The notes beneath the pieces are model-generated. The model was given only the letters and a program-made list of their open reading frames with translations, was not told where the DNA came from and made no database searches. A DNA stretch of 64,000 bases from Carex sylvatica (Eukaryota; Streptophyta; Magnoliopsida; Poales; Cyperaceae): positions 62,001-126,000 of the forward strand of contig CAXKVR010000051.1 of the NCBI GenBank assembly GCA_964058845.1, read 5' to 3'. Shown here in pieces: positions 22,209 through 34,094 of this stretch (within the stretch, counting starts at the first letter, position 1; each line of letters begins with the position of its first letter). A program made the translations under genes and the position numbers.

Positions 22209-23678
22209 TGATCGCACGAGAATATGCCAAAAAGTTTCAGTATAGCAAGCTATACTTCTTAAACCTTTGTTATACTCTGTCAATTCAGATAGCAAGTGTA
22301 CTATCCTGTCGTTGAGTATGCTCAGGTATCGATCCACAGGGACGGAATAAAAACACTGGACTTATCCTAAAATCACTTAAGATTCTAGAAGTGAGAGAAA
22401 TTGGTTTGGTTTTAGTTCTAACAATTCTACTGATTAAAAGACAAAAAGAGATAATTAAAGTTGTTTTCAATTGATAAAAGGGCGTTTCCAGGGTTCAGAT
22501 TTCATTTCTGTTCAGTCTCAAGGCGTACGGCCCGTACAGATTCCCGTACGGTCCGTATGGCACCTCAAGTTAATGCTGCAGCTACTGTTTCCTGTGTTGA
22601 TACTGTGTTTAGGGTTTCTTTTGACCAGATCTAGATACCTAACCTCAACTTTCGCATTTTGGCCTGATACCCGATTACCGGACTCAAGTACTTCCCTCTT
22701 AGATGCGTTAAACCTCAACTTTCGCATTTTGGCCTAATTTATCTAAGTTACTTGCTAGTTTACTAAAAGTATCCAAGGACTTTCGCCTCAAGGAAAGTTT
22801 CGCCTTTCGGGTACTCCTTGGTTTCACCCTACTTCATATACTTTATTCAGTTGGAATGAATTTCATAGACTTGGCTCCACACTTAGATGTGCGCATTCAT
22901 CTAACGGGATGACTAATCAGATTCAAGCAAGCACAAATAGAGCAATAAAAATACTACATAACAAAGTAAAAACAAAGCGTTCAACACAAAATCCAAGTAG
23001 CATACAAGCAAAACAAAACTAGAAACTACATCTTACCCCTAGAAACAAAGTAAATTAGCTACTCATATTCATGAGATAGCTCAAATAACAAGGAATAAAA
23101 GAGTTCATGACAAAACAGTGGAAAATCCGAAGATCCGTGGAGAAACTCCCGTTCTTCCCCTTCTCTTCTTCTTTTCCCCCTTGTCCAAGCAAACCTAGAA
23201 TGAATCAATGATAGAATGAATCCCCTAAAGTTATTGATTGATTGCCTATTAATCCCCTTTCCTGCTGTGGAATATCTCCTTTAATGCCTCAGATCACGCC
23301 TGGAGGGGTTTCCTTTTCGGCTCCTCAAATCGTGCTCAATTCAGATTCCAGCTGGATTTTCCGAATCAGCATTGTACGGCCCGTACGAGATCCCGTACGG
23401 CCCGTATGCCTGGGCTTTGACTTGGAGACTTTGTGCCTCTGTTGTGGATCCTTCTGTGTGGTTGGGCAGTTCTTGTACGGCCCGCACAGAATATCATACG
23501 GGCCGTATGAAAAGTTGTCAGAACCAGTTTTTTGCCCTTTTTCCTGCAAAATACCAAACAAAACATAGCAGTACCACATTTCATCGAAATATAAGTAAAA
23601 AGTCCACATTAATAGGCTTTAAAGCACAGGTTTCATTGTAAATTAGGGCCATAATTCAGATATAATATGGAGATATCA
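22209..23678 (-). repeat. Athila 5' LTR
   Basis: 1470 bp, same ends as the 3' LTR. The eight differences I counted (for example at the positions paired 12195/22721, 12321/22847 and 13047/23573) are all transitions. Confidence 0.95.
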
Positions 23679-23683
23679 AAAAT

Positions 23684-26590
23684 GATGATATGGTGGTAGA
23701 TAGATGTGATAATTTTGATCAAATGTTACGTGATTTAGAAGAGGATTTTGATAATGATAAGCAGTATTATTTATTTGAGAATTTGTATGAGGATTATAAT
23801 AAGGAATTGTATCCTGGTTGTTCTAAATTTTCAAAATTGAAAGGTGTATTAAAATTGTATAACCTTAAAGCATCTAACGGTTGGAGTGATAGAAGTTTTA
23901 CTGAGTTATTACAAACTTTAAAAGAAATACTTCCGGATGGAAACGAGATACCACCAAATGTTTATGAAGCGAAGAAAATATTGTGCCCAGTGGATTTAGA
24001 AGTTCAAAGAATACATGCGTGTCCAAATGATTGTATATTATATCGATCCGAGTATAAAGATCTTCACGAGTGTCAAAAATGTGGTGTATCACGTTACAAA
24101 CCAAAGCAGTTAACCGGCGATAAAAGTGATTACAAACCGAATAAAGGGCCTCCGGCAAAAGCATTGTGGTACCTCCCTGTGAAACCGAGATTGAAACGTT
24201 TGTTCTCAAATGCTAAAGATGCAAAATTAGTGCGTTGGCATGCAGATAACCGAAAAAAAGATGGGAAATTACGGCACCCCGCTGATTCTCCTCAGTGGAG
24301 AAATATTGACAGAGAGTTCCCCGAATTCGGATGTGACCCTAGAAATCTTAAGCTTGGGCTGAGTGCAGATGGAATAAATCCGCACAGTAGCATGAGCAGC
24401 AAGCACAGCAGTTTGCCGGTTTTATTGTGCATTTATAATCTTCCGCCTTGGTTATGTATGAAACGCAAATACATCATGTTGACCTTGCTCATATCAGGAC
24501 CCAAACAGCCCGGAAACGACATAGATGTGTATCTAGCGCCATTGATCGATGATTTAAAAGAATTATGGCAATCCGGAGTGCAGATATTTGATGCATACAG
24601 CAAGGAGAAATTCACTTTACGGGCCATGATTTTCTGCACCATTAATGATTTTTTGGCTTATGGAAATTTGTCGGGTTACAGTGTCAAAGGAGAGAAAGCA
24701 TGCCCTGTTTGCCTGGACGATACAGTCGATGTATGGCTACCTAATTCCTCTAAAAATGTGTACATGGGTCATCGTAGATTTCTTCCTGCCAACCATGCAC
24801 ACCGAAAGAGAAAGAAAGAATTCAATGGAAAGACCGAGAATACCAGAGTAAATTATCCGTTGACCGGTAAAGCTGTTTATTCGCGAGTGAACGATATCAA
24901 AGTTCAATTTGGGAAATTTAAAAAGAAGGTGGTGAGAAAGAAAGGGGCACCGAAAATTAGTTGGAAGAAGAGGTCAATATTCTGGGATTTACCATACTGG
25001 CAGCACTTAGATGTTCGACATTGTCTCGATGTGATGCATGTGGTTAAAAATGTGTGTGATAGCCTAGTTAAAACATTATTGAATATTCCGGGTAAGACTA
25101 AGGATGGTATCAATGCTCGAAAAGACATGCAATTCCTGAACATACGGTCGGATCTACAACCAGTAGAGAAGGAAAGAGAAAATGGGAAATTTTGTACGTA
25201 TCTAAAACCTGCAATGCATACGCTGTCGAAAGCAGAGAAAAAAAGCTTATTGGAATGCCTTCATGGTGTCAAAGTTCCATCTGGATATTCTTCGAATATT
25301 AAAAACCTAGTTTCACTGGAAGATTTAAAATTGACAGGAATGAAGTCTCATGACTGTCATGTTTTAATGACACAGCTTCTTCCTGTTGCAATTCAGGGCA
25401 TATTGCCAAAGTGTGTTAGGCAGACCATCACGAAGCTTTGTTTTTTCTTTAATGTCATATGTTGCAAAGTAAGTGATCCCGATATGCTAGATGCTCTGCA
25501 GAAGGAGGTTGTTGTCACTCTTTGTCATCTTGAAATGTATTTTCCGCCGTCTTTCTTTGATATCATGGTTCATTTAATTGTTCACCTAATTAGAGAAATT
25601 AAGATGTGCGGACCTGTTTTCTTGCGGTACATGTATCCGTTCGAGAGATACATGGGATTGTTAAAGGCATATGTCAGGAATCGATATCGGCCTGAGGAAA
25701 GCATCGTAAAAGCTTATGCTGCCGAAGAGGTTATTGAGTTTTGTACTAATTATATGGATGATGTCAAAGCTATAGGCATCCCTAAATCTCGGCACGAGGG
25801 TCGACTTCATGGGGTAGGCACAATTGGTGCGAAATTATTCGAGCCCGATAGTACAATGATGTCACTAGCATATTTTCATGTTTTGCAACACCTCACTGAC
25901 GTTCATCCTTTTTGGGACGAGCATATGACTCTCTTGCGGCAACAGAATCCTAAGAAATCCAACAAGTGGTTAATCAGCGAACACAATAAAAAGTTTGAAG
26001 GATGGTTTACACGGAAAGTCGTGCAAGCTCCAGAGGGAGAAAATATTACAGAAACTGTGAAATTGTTGGCTCTTGGTCCAGTCCACGTCGTGAGGACCTT
26101 CCAAGGATATGACATCAACGGGTACACATTTTACACAAGAAATCAAGATTCAAAGAGTACCGTGCAAAGGTCAGATCCTAAAGGTGCCGGACCATTGCAT
26201 GCATCAATGTCATATTACGGGTTTGTTGAAGAAATTTGGGAGGTAGATTATAGAAAATTTAACATTCCGTTATTTATGTGTAAATGGGTCGATAACCGTA
26301 GGGGGGTTAAAGTCGACGATCCATTTATACTTGCAAGACAAGCCACGCAAGTGTTCTACGTTACTGATCCGGCCGATCGTTCAAGACATGTTGTCCTCTC
26401 TGGTAAAAGACATATCATCGGGATTGATAATGTGGAAGACGAAAAAGCGTACGATCATTTTGATGAGATACCACCGTTTTTCACTGGCATGGCATCTTTA
26501 CCAACCGGTGAGGATAACAAGACAAGTCACATGCGCAACGATCACAATGAAGGAGAATGGATTGAAGTTCCCACTGGCAATAATCCCTAA
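23684..26590 (+). pseudogene. CACTA tnp2-type transposase, main part (split by Athila)
   Basis: Continues the frame of 11308-11677: removing the Athila element and one 5-bp duplication gives 1093 codons and stop. Landmarks: IHACPNDCILYR followed by a C-x2-C pair; LWYLPVKPRLKRLF; YNLPPWLCMKRKYIMLTLL; tnp2 core FCTINDFLAYGNLSGYSVKG and CPVC; the DUF4218-like region VMTQLLPVAI.GILP and MCGPVFLRYMYPFERYMG; and the DUF4216-like end GFVEEIWEVDY, CKWVDNRRGVKVDD, ILARQATQVFYV. These modules in this order are typical of transposases of plant CACTA elements, which cut the terminal repeats in the nucleus. No internal stop is present, so the gene was intact until Athila arrived. Confidence 0.9.
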
Positions 26591-26746
26591 ATTTTTATTG
26601 GTATGTCAAAATATAAAAATATAAAAAATGTGATTTATTATTATTTAATATCGTTGACTTAAGAAATTTTTCTTTTTTCAGGATGCATTGAAACACTAGA
26701 CAATGAAAAACATGCATGCAAGTTATATATTATTCAATGTTTCTTG
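26591..26746. other. CACTA spacer after transposase stop
   Basis: Short AT-rich region; a last noncoding exon is possible, since TTTTTTCAG occurs near 26680. Confidence 0.3.
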
Positions 26747-27131
26747 TAACTGATCCAGATACACATCAGGATCGGTTCTAAGGTTAGAACCGATCTTGAT
26801 ACTCTATTAGGGCCACCGTTTTATTTTTAAATTTAAAAAAACATCAAGATCGGTTCTAACCTCAGAACCGATCCTGATGTGTATCTGGATCGGTTTCTTA
26901 CTAAAGAACTGATCCAGATACACATCAGGATCGGTTCTGAGGTTAGAACCGATCTTGATACTCTATTAGGGCCACCATTTTATTTTTAAATTTAAAAAAG
27001 CATCAAGATCGGTTCTAACCTCAGAACCGATCTTGATGTGTATCTGGATCGGTTTCTTACTAAAGAACTGATCCAGATACACATCAGGATCGATTCTGAG
27101 GTTAGAACCGATCTTGATACTCTATTAGGGC
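26747..27131. repeat. internal block of subterminal-type CACTA repeats
   Basis: A 159-bp unit starts at 26748, 26907 and 27066 (third copy partial). Each unit contains inverted CTGGATCGGTT / AACCGATC words identical in type to those at the element's ends, although the block lies about 5 kb from the right end and directly upstream of the second gene. Confidence 0.85.
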
Positions 27132-27147
27132 GCCGGTTTAACTTAGC

Positions 27148-27395
27148 CAAAATTTGGAAATTTTTCAAAACCTTGGCCTCCTTTCCTCTTCTCCTCAAAA
27201 CCGTGGCCTCTCCTCTCTTCCTCTTCTCCTCAAAATTTGGAAAATTTTCAAAACCGTGGCCTCCTTTCCTCTTCTCCTCAAAATCGTGGCCTCTCCTCTC
27301 TTCCTCTTCTACTCAAAATTTGGAAATTTTTCAAAACCGTGGCCTCCTTTCCTCTTCTCCTCAAAACCGTGGCCTCTCCTCTCTTCCTCTTCTCC
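27148..27395 (+). repeat. CT-rich tandem repeat, about 83-bp unit, three copies
   Basis: Units start with AAAATTTGGAAA near 27148, 27232 and 27315 and repeat ACCGTGGCCTCCTTTCCTC. It looks like a pyrimidine-rich leader of the second gene. Confidence 0.75.
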
Positions 27396-27447
27396 TTCTC
27401 AAACTCGGGTAAGTCCCCTCTCCCTCTCCCTTTAACAAAATCTATTT

Positions 27448-27552
27448 ATTAGGAATTGTTTAGAAATTTTAGAAAATTCGGATTAGGAATTGTTTAGAAA
27501 TTTTGGAAAATTCGGATTAGGAATTGTTTAGAAATTTTGGAAAATTCGGATT
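27448..27552 (+). repeat. 34-bp tandem repeat, three copies
   Basis: The unit ATTAGGAATTGTTTAGAAAT plus about 14 bases (TTTGGAAAATTCGG) starts near 27448, 27482 and 27515. Confidence 0.75.
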
Positions 27553-28044
27553 ATTAGAAATTATTGCTAATTTGGTTTATTAAAAATTCGGATTACAAAC
27601 TCATAATGTCTTGTTGCTAATTAGAAATTGTTGCTTATTACAAATTATTTAAAAAAATTAGTACCAAGGCTTATTACAAATTGTTAGCAATCCTCTTATT
27701 TGCTTATTAGAAATTGCTTATTTGAAATTGTTAAACTTTGTTTGTTCACCCTAGCTACTCAAGTATACTTGGTACCAAGGCATTGTGAGAATTTTATATG
27801 GTATTCCTCAAGTATTGGTCATTTAATTTATTTGGCATAGAGTTAACCCTAGTTGCTAATTCGGAATATTGTTAACCCTAGTTGCTTAATTGAGTTATAA
27901 TCAAAATATTGTTAAACCTTTTTACTCAAATATGCCTATTTAATTGTTCCAAATTATGTTGCTAATTTTATATGGTATCGCTCAACTATTATCAAATTTT
28001 ATTTGGCATTGAGTTAATCCTAATTGCTAATTCTTGCTTCAGAT
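27553..28044 (+). other. probable intron/leader of the second CACTA gene
   Basis: AT-rich, with repeated GTTAACCCTAGTTGCTAATT-like phrases, ending at TTGCTTCAG before the second gene. No other feature is seen. Confidence 0.35.
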
Positions 28045-31000
28045 ATGTAAGGTGATGGTGACATAGTCTCGGCTAAGAAGAAAAGAAGAGGGCCTAACAA
28101 AATTAAGGAGAAGTTCAACGAGAAAGGCAAATAGCTGGAACTTGACAAATTTTACAGGCCGATTATTACTCGAGATACGACGAGTTTTGCAACGGAATTT
28201 GGGATATTGGTAAGAAGGAATGTTTCTCTAAGGTTCCAACGGTGGAAAGATGTTCCAGAAGAGAAAAAGCAAAAAATATGGGAAATACTTAAGGTAAACA
28301 AATTTTGCCGCTAATTTCACAAGATTTCTTTTGATATTAACTAACTCTAAATTTTTTATTTCTATTTGTTTGTAAGGTGGACTGGGGCATAATCGACAAC
28401 GAAGAGGTGCAGAAATATTATTATCAGAAAATGTCTACTTGTCACCGGAAGTGGCGAACCGAAATGACTAAAGTGTGGCGCAAGGGTGAGACGCCCGATT
28501 TTGGTAAGCTCCAGATTGAAGAACAAGACTGAGAAGAATTTTGCAAGTACCGAGAGACGAAGAAATTTGCTGTATGATAGTTACTATGGACCACCTACCT
28601 TATGTATAATTAATTAAGAATTCAATTTTTTTTATAATTGAGACTAATTGTTTCTTTGTTCAAATTGTAGGATGCCAGCCAGACTGGAAAGGCGAATCAG
28701 GCCCACAACGAGTATCCGCATTTCTTAGGATCCAGAGGTTATAACGATGAGGGTTTTCAGAGTAGACTCAGAGATGCTATGCAGACGATTGCAAACGAGA
28801 AAGCATCTAGTGATCCGTCTTCCCAAGGGTCAACTAGTACTGCATTGACACCAGAGGAGGTTATTGATTTGTCGGTTGAGCATAGGCACGTCACGTGGAA
28901 ACTAGGAAGACAGAAGCTCTCAGAAGAGACCAATGAACGCTTTTATCCAGAAACATACTTACCGGTTATCACCAGAATTGTGAGTATTTAGATATTGTCA
29001 TTTATTGAAACTTCAACTTTAATTTATTTTGTTATAACATTTATGTTGTCATTTCAGGAATAACAAGAAGCGGCCTTTAAACAAGGCCAGTTGGCCGTCG
29101 TACGATACAATGATGTTCTGGGAAAATCTCTGCCAAATCGGGAACATCCCGGGAGGGTGAGAGGAGTGGGTGGTCTGCTTCCAATTACAACAGCATTCGG
29201 TAAGAGCTTGATAAGGAGGAAACACACTGTTACTTACTCGAGATCCGAAGAAGAATTTGATGCGATATTGGATCAAAGAGTGGAGGAGAGAGTAAGAGGA
29301 ATGGAGCAGAGATTGCGGCAAGAAATGAAAGAAGAAATGAAAGCTGAGCTTGCAATAATGCTTCAGCAGACCATGGGCCAACAAGAAAAGACGTATAGCC
29401 CAATAGTCGTTCAGAGCAGCTGTCAGTCAGTCAAACCATCTGCAAATCTTTCCGAGTATACTGAGGTAATGCAAATTCAGATTTGAATCAGTAGGTCTAT
29501 GCTTTAATTTCATACATATTTAGATTTTATTCGAGTAAATACATGTATTTGTACAAGAGGCAGAAGTAAGCTGCAGACTCCAGGCGAATGTAGGTGGGAA
29601 TACTCTTGTAGTGGCCTTAGGGACAATTCATGTTCCAGTTGTACAAGGTGGAACAATTCAAGGTTTGCCTATGCCGCCCGACCATGCAAGAGTAACGGTG
29701 GATGCTATTCGTGATGCAGACTTCATAGAACTCCCCTTACCTGTACCAAATGGCGAGCAGTTAACCCTTGCATTGGTCCTCGGCAGTTTCACTGCATGGC
29801 CGATGTCCATGATATTGACAGGTTCAGATGAGGTATATTATTATTAAGTTTTATGCCTTCTTAATTTGTATCTATATGATATAGTTATAGTTGATTTTGG
29901 ATTTTATTTCAATTTATTATGAAATTTTGCAGGAACCACGCGAAGAGGTGCAAGTTTCTGGAGATCGAAAAACAACGAGTCACAGCAAGGTGTTTGATCA
30001 TATCAATTTTGAAAAGCTGGGACGAACATTCAACCAGCTGCGTGATCGATTTTCAGAGCTAGATGGCAGTCCATTCAAAATCGATCCGCCACTTGATCTT
30101 TTCTGTTCAGCAGAGTCCATATACGTTTATGCAGATGATTATGCGGCCTTGCTTACACCACGGGAGTGGCTCACTGAACCAGTCATTCAGATATGGATGC
30201 TGTGAGTTTAATATTCGTAATAATTGTAGAATTCAGTACTTTTAATTCAAATTTCACAAACTTGATAACACATGTATGCCTTCTTTTTTTTAGGTATTGG
30301 CACAAATTCATCAAGGAGGAATTTCCCGATGAGCAGATTGGTTTCATGGACCCCCAGCGAACAAATGCCACCATGCTGCATGATGACCGGGGAGGTGTTC
30401 TTCAATACATGAGGAAAGCACTCCAAGAGAATCGGGACAAGAGATTGATCTTTATACCTTACCATCAGATGTTAGTGTTATATATATATTATAATTTTAT
30501 TATATTTCTTTCAATTCATATAAATTATAGAATATGACATGCTACAAACCTAATATGCAGAAATCATTGGATATTGACCGTGCTTATACCAAGAGATCGT
30601 TCCTTGTACGTGTACGATTCCGATAAGAAGAGCAAAAAAATGCTAATTATCACTGCTGCGGTCGAGGAGTAAGTAACTTTCTTAATTTTATGTTTGTTTA
30701 GAATTCTAATGATTTTATTATTATATTATCGTTTTAAATATCTCTCGTAAGTACTGATTGTTCAATTTGTTCATATTTTAACAGTGCTTTCGCCAGAGAA
30801 ATGGGTACTTTAACGATTCATAACGATTGCAAGGTAATAGTTTCTATTGAGATAAGATTATAAGGACCTAGATGCAAAAATTTGTGAATATCTAAACATA
30901 TAAATCATTGGTATATATGCTCATTAACTTACATTTTAATTTTTACAAACTTGTTATATAGTGCCCACAACAACCAGCCGGCTGGGAATGTGCATATTAT

Positions 31001-31275
31001 GTCATGTTGCTCATGCAAGACATAATAAGCGAACAACTCGATTCTTTTCCGAACTTAAGGGTATATATATGCATTTATATATTTTTCAAAAGTAATGATA
31101 AATTTTTGCTTCAAATATAATAAAATACAAAATTAATTGTCCATGCTCTTCTATCTTTTTAAAAATGCAGGATATTCCAGCTAAACATAATGTACAACGC
31201 TTGGGAGATTTGCGGAAAATGTGGGTTAAAATTTTTTTACATGAGATTAGGCCGAGCATAACTACAACATTGTAG
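28045..31275 (+). pseudogene. second CACTA gene: En/Spm-type N-terminal region fused to Ulp1-type (C48) protease domain, decayed
   Basis: Exons I can join in one frame: 28045-28293, 28377-28571, 28671-28979, 29058-29465, 29560-29832, 29933-30201, 30294-30470, 30561-30668, 30785-30833, 30962-31060, 31171-31275. The front matches plant En/Spm-type transposase proteins (KKKRRGPNKIKEKF, FQRWKDVPEEKKQKIW, GKANQAHNEYPHFLGSRGY). An acidic coiled stretch follows (RVEERVRGMEQRLRQEMKE). The end is a Ulp1/SUMO-protease-like fold with His in NHWILTVL, Asp in YVYDSD, and Gln/Cys in PQQPAGWECAYYVM. In-frame stops occur at 28048, 28132, 28530 and 29061, all in the N-terminal half; the protease half is uninterrupted. 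Such proteins are thought to bind the subterminal repeats or act on SUMO-type substrates; the role here is unproven. Confidence 0.75.
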
Positions 31276-31503
31276 GATGTGTGTAATTTTAATTTGCATT
31301 AACATGAATTTTTTGTAATAACTTAGGATGTGTATGATATTTAATTTAGGATGTGTATGTGATAGTTAATTTAGGATGTGTATGAAACATAATTTTAGGA
31401 TGTGTGACATTTCATTTCGAATTTGTGATAATTTAGCAAGAATTTTTGCCAGCAAAATATGGACGCTGGTCATTTAATAAAAACATTTTTTTTTGATTCA
31501 ATT
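31276..31503. other. 3' flank of second CACTA gene
   Basis: It contains four to five degenerate copies of a TTTAGGATGTGTATG phrase (about 31275-31410), probably in the 3' UTR. Confidence 0.4.
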
Positions 31504-32058
31504 TAACTATCTGGATCGGTTCCTAAGCTAAGAACCGATCCAGATAGTAAATAATCTAAATTTAAAAAATTAAAATATAATTAAAAATAAATCCTAAACC
31601 CTATTAGGATCGGTTCCTATAGAAACCGATCCAGATAACTGACTATCTGGATCGGTTTTAAATGGAACCGATCCAGATAGTCCGTTATCTGGATCAGTTC
31701 TATAATAGTGAACCGATCCAGATAACTGACTATCTAGATTGGTTGTATAATAAGAAACCGATCCAGATAGTTATTTTCTGAATTTTATAACGTTTTTAAT
31801 TTTTAAATTCAGAAAATAACTATCTGAATCGGTTCCATAATAGTGAACCGATCCAGATAGTGAGTTATCTGGATCAGTTTAGTGATATAGAACCGATCCA
31901 GATAACTGACTATTTGGATCGATTTCTTATTATACAACCGATCCAGATATGTGATTATCTAGATCGGTTATTTAACCGATCCAGATTATGGTAGTATCTG
32001 TATCGCCTTCATTAGAATCGGTTGTATTCCGATACTAATATGCGTATATAACCGATCA
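31504..32058. repeat. CACTA right subterminal repeat array
   Basis: Roughly eight hairpin pairs of the form CTATCTGGATCGGTT...AACCGATCCAGATAG alternating along about 550 bp up to the terminal repeat. It is much longer than the left array. Confidence 0.88.
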
Positions 32059-32084
32059 TGATTCCATATTTTCCACTAGTGCAT

Positions 32085-34027
32085 CCACAACACTATAAAT
32101 GTCCTTCATTGATATTGGCTTATTATGAAATTAATTGATAAAGGCAGAAATGCCAAGTTCAGTTTCTCAAAATATAGTTATAAAAAATGATAGTCCCCAA
32201 AACTGATTATGATATTTTTAAACTATAGATGTGTTATTTAATCAATAATAATAAATGACTGCACCGCGATAGAAATAAAATGGGAATTAACTATAGTTTG
32301 TTTGTGGCTAACCAATATGGGACATTTATTTAAATTTATTTTTTCGGTTTGTCTTATGAACAGTGAATTTAAGGATTTTTGTCATCAATATTAATTGTGT
32401 TAATTTTTTATATTATTCTTAAGAGAAATTATTTTGGCACTTCGATCTGGGAGATTTGTATACTTTAGATAGAAGTTAATTGCTTGTATTTAAATTATAA
32501 AATATTTATACATAGTATACAAAGTGTTTGTATTTGTTTTTCTTAGTAATCTTGAGAAAAAAAATCAGGTTAAAAAACTAATTTGTTCAACAAGTAAAAA
32601 TACAGCTTTCGAATTTTTTTTATAAAAGAAATATGAACACATATGAGGTTACATATAAGCGTGCAAACAAGAAGTACAGTTGGCACTCTTTTATTCTTAA
32701 TTTATCGCATTTAGTACAAGCATTAAGTTCTGATAAGGTGATCCATTGAGAACTCAAATCATGCTTTTGTCCCTGCACAAGTAGTGCGATTTAGATTTTA
32801 AATCATGAACCAAACCTTGAACCAAAAATCTTGTTTCTTTATACATATATTCACAATTATTTTTAATAAAATCATTTTCATAATTTAAGTAAAGATAAGA
32901 ACGAACTTTATTAAGAAAAAAAAAGTTAACTTATTTTAATCTCTTATATGCTGCCTGCTACAAAATATAAAAAGTCACTAAAAATATTTTATTTTTACAT
33001 AATTTTTTATATATGTTAATTAATACTAATTGATTTTTAATTGATATTCTATTGATGTAATTGATTTCTAATTGATTTGCACTTGCTTTGCTCTTTTTCC
33101 TTCCTTTCCTTGAATTTCACTTTTCCATCCAGTTTCTCCCCTGTAAACAAAACCAGTCAGTTCCACAATACTGAATTTACAAATGAGTGGTAAGAATGCA
33201 CACATAATTGTAAGAATTTCCAATAAGCATTTGCATGGACTTCATTGTTGCACAAGGATGAGTCGCGATGAGTCCGAATCCTCTGCATTACATCATGTTT
33301 GAGTTTAAATCTGAACCAATCAGATACAAAATATGTAATGCACATAATCCCTTTAAGATTCGTATCAATATAATAACGAACCGATCGACAGGATTCAAAC
33401 TCAAGGCGAGATACCTTTGGTGCCTAGCACGCAGAGAAAAAAGATATTTGGTGAGAAATTTATTTGACATATATAGCTCTCACGAACGAATCAGCTGCAA
33501 TTAATCCTCTTCCGCTCTCTCTCTAGATTTCCTAGCTCTCAACGCATTTTTAGATAAAGGAAGGGCAACGGATTTAGTTTTAGGAGAAATATATATGAAA
33601 CGGGGCCAGCTTGGGCTAAAGAAAAAGAAAAAGAAAAATGGAACAGAATCCTTAGGATAAATTAAGCAACGAATTTAGGTAACGATCTCGAGGATTTACA
33701 AATTCTTGATATCTTGTGTGTATTATTGCATTGTTTCATAAGACATAATTTATTTAAGAATATATATAGTATATATGATCGGGGTAATTCCTTGCAAAAC
33801 TTATTTTGAAAGGTTGCAATATTAATTTAGCGTACAATTAATTTATATGTATAGTGCATGTCCACAAGGTTCATAATAATTAAATCTAAATTATATATGT
33901 TGCATGAAGCTCGTGTTTATGAAGTTTTGCTTCTGAGAATAAACTTAATTAATGTAGTAAGTGATATGGATGGATATTGGCTAAGGAACCACATGATATT
34001 TCTGATCGCGAGATTCAGAGTAGTTTT

Positions 34028-34030
<3 letters not shown>
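32085..34030. other. intergenic DNA without recognised features
   Basis: AT-rich. No ORF with a recognisable product, terminal repeat or RNA gene is seen. Confidence 0.5.
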
Positions 34031-34093
<63 letters not shown>

Positions 34094-34094
34094 G
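34031..34094. repeat. (TA)n(GA)n microsatellite
   Basis: Alternating TA to about 34071, then GA to about 34094; it directly abuts the palindromic MITE at 34095. Confidence 0.9.

Larger units (their letters stand above)
11683..23678 (-). mobile_element. Athila-type Ty3/gypsy LTR retrotransposon, structurally complete
   Basis: In minus-strand order: 5' LTR 23678-22209, primer-binding site matching tRNA-Asp, gag-pol 21922-16280, a second ORF 15455-14121, polypurine tract, 3' LTR 13152-11683. Both LTRs are 1470 bp and I count eight differences by eye, so the insertion is recent. Flanks are AAACT (11678-11682) and AAAAT (23679-23683), a 5-bp duplication with one change. Reverse transcriptase wording ([23 protein letters not shown]), the tRNA-Asp primer site and the extra 3' ORF place it with Athila. 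All visible frames are open, so it may be autonomous. Confidence 0.95.
9925..32081 (+). mobile_element. large CACTA (En/Spm-type) transposon carrying a nested Athila element
   Basis: The left end reads CACTAGTAGAAAAACATGAA, and the complement of the right end reads CACTAGTGGAAAATATGGAA. The target duplication CAT/CAT (9922-9924, 32082-32084) has the 3-bp length typical of CACTA transposases. Subterminal ATCTGGATCGGTT-type repeats occupy both ends. Two genes face right: a tnp2-type transposase and a second gene with a Ulp1-type protease domain. Subtracting the Athila insertion leaves about 10.2 kb, a normal size for a coding CACTA element. The first gene is broken by Athila and the second by nonsense codons, so this copy is not autonomous now. 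Confidence 0.92.

Noticed and set aside
27038..27452. Phe/Pro/Leu-rich ORFs in three frames
   Set aside because: Produced by the CT-rich tandem repeat; composition alone explains the open frames.
31504..32058. CRISPR-like array of regular repeats
   Set aside because: Repeats alternate in orientation with variable short loops and end at a CACTA terminal repeat; this is a plant transposon subterminal array.
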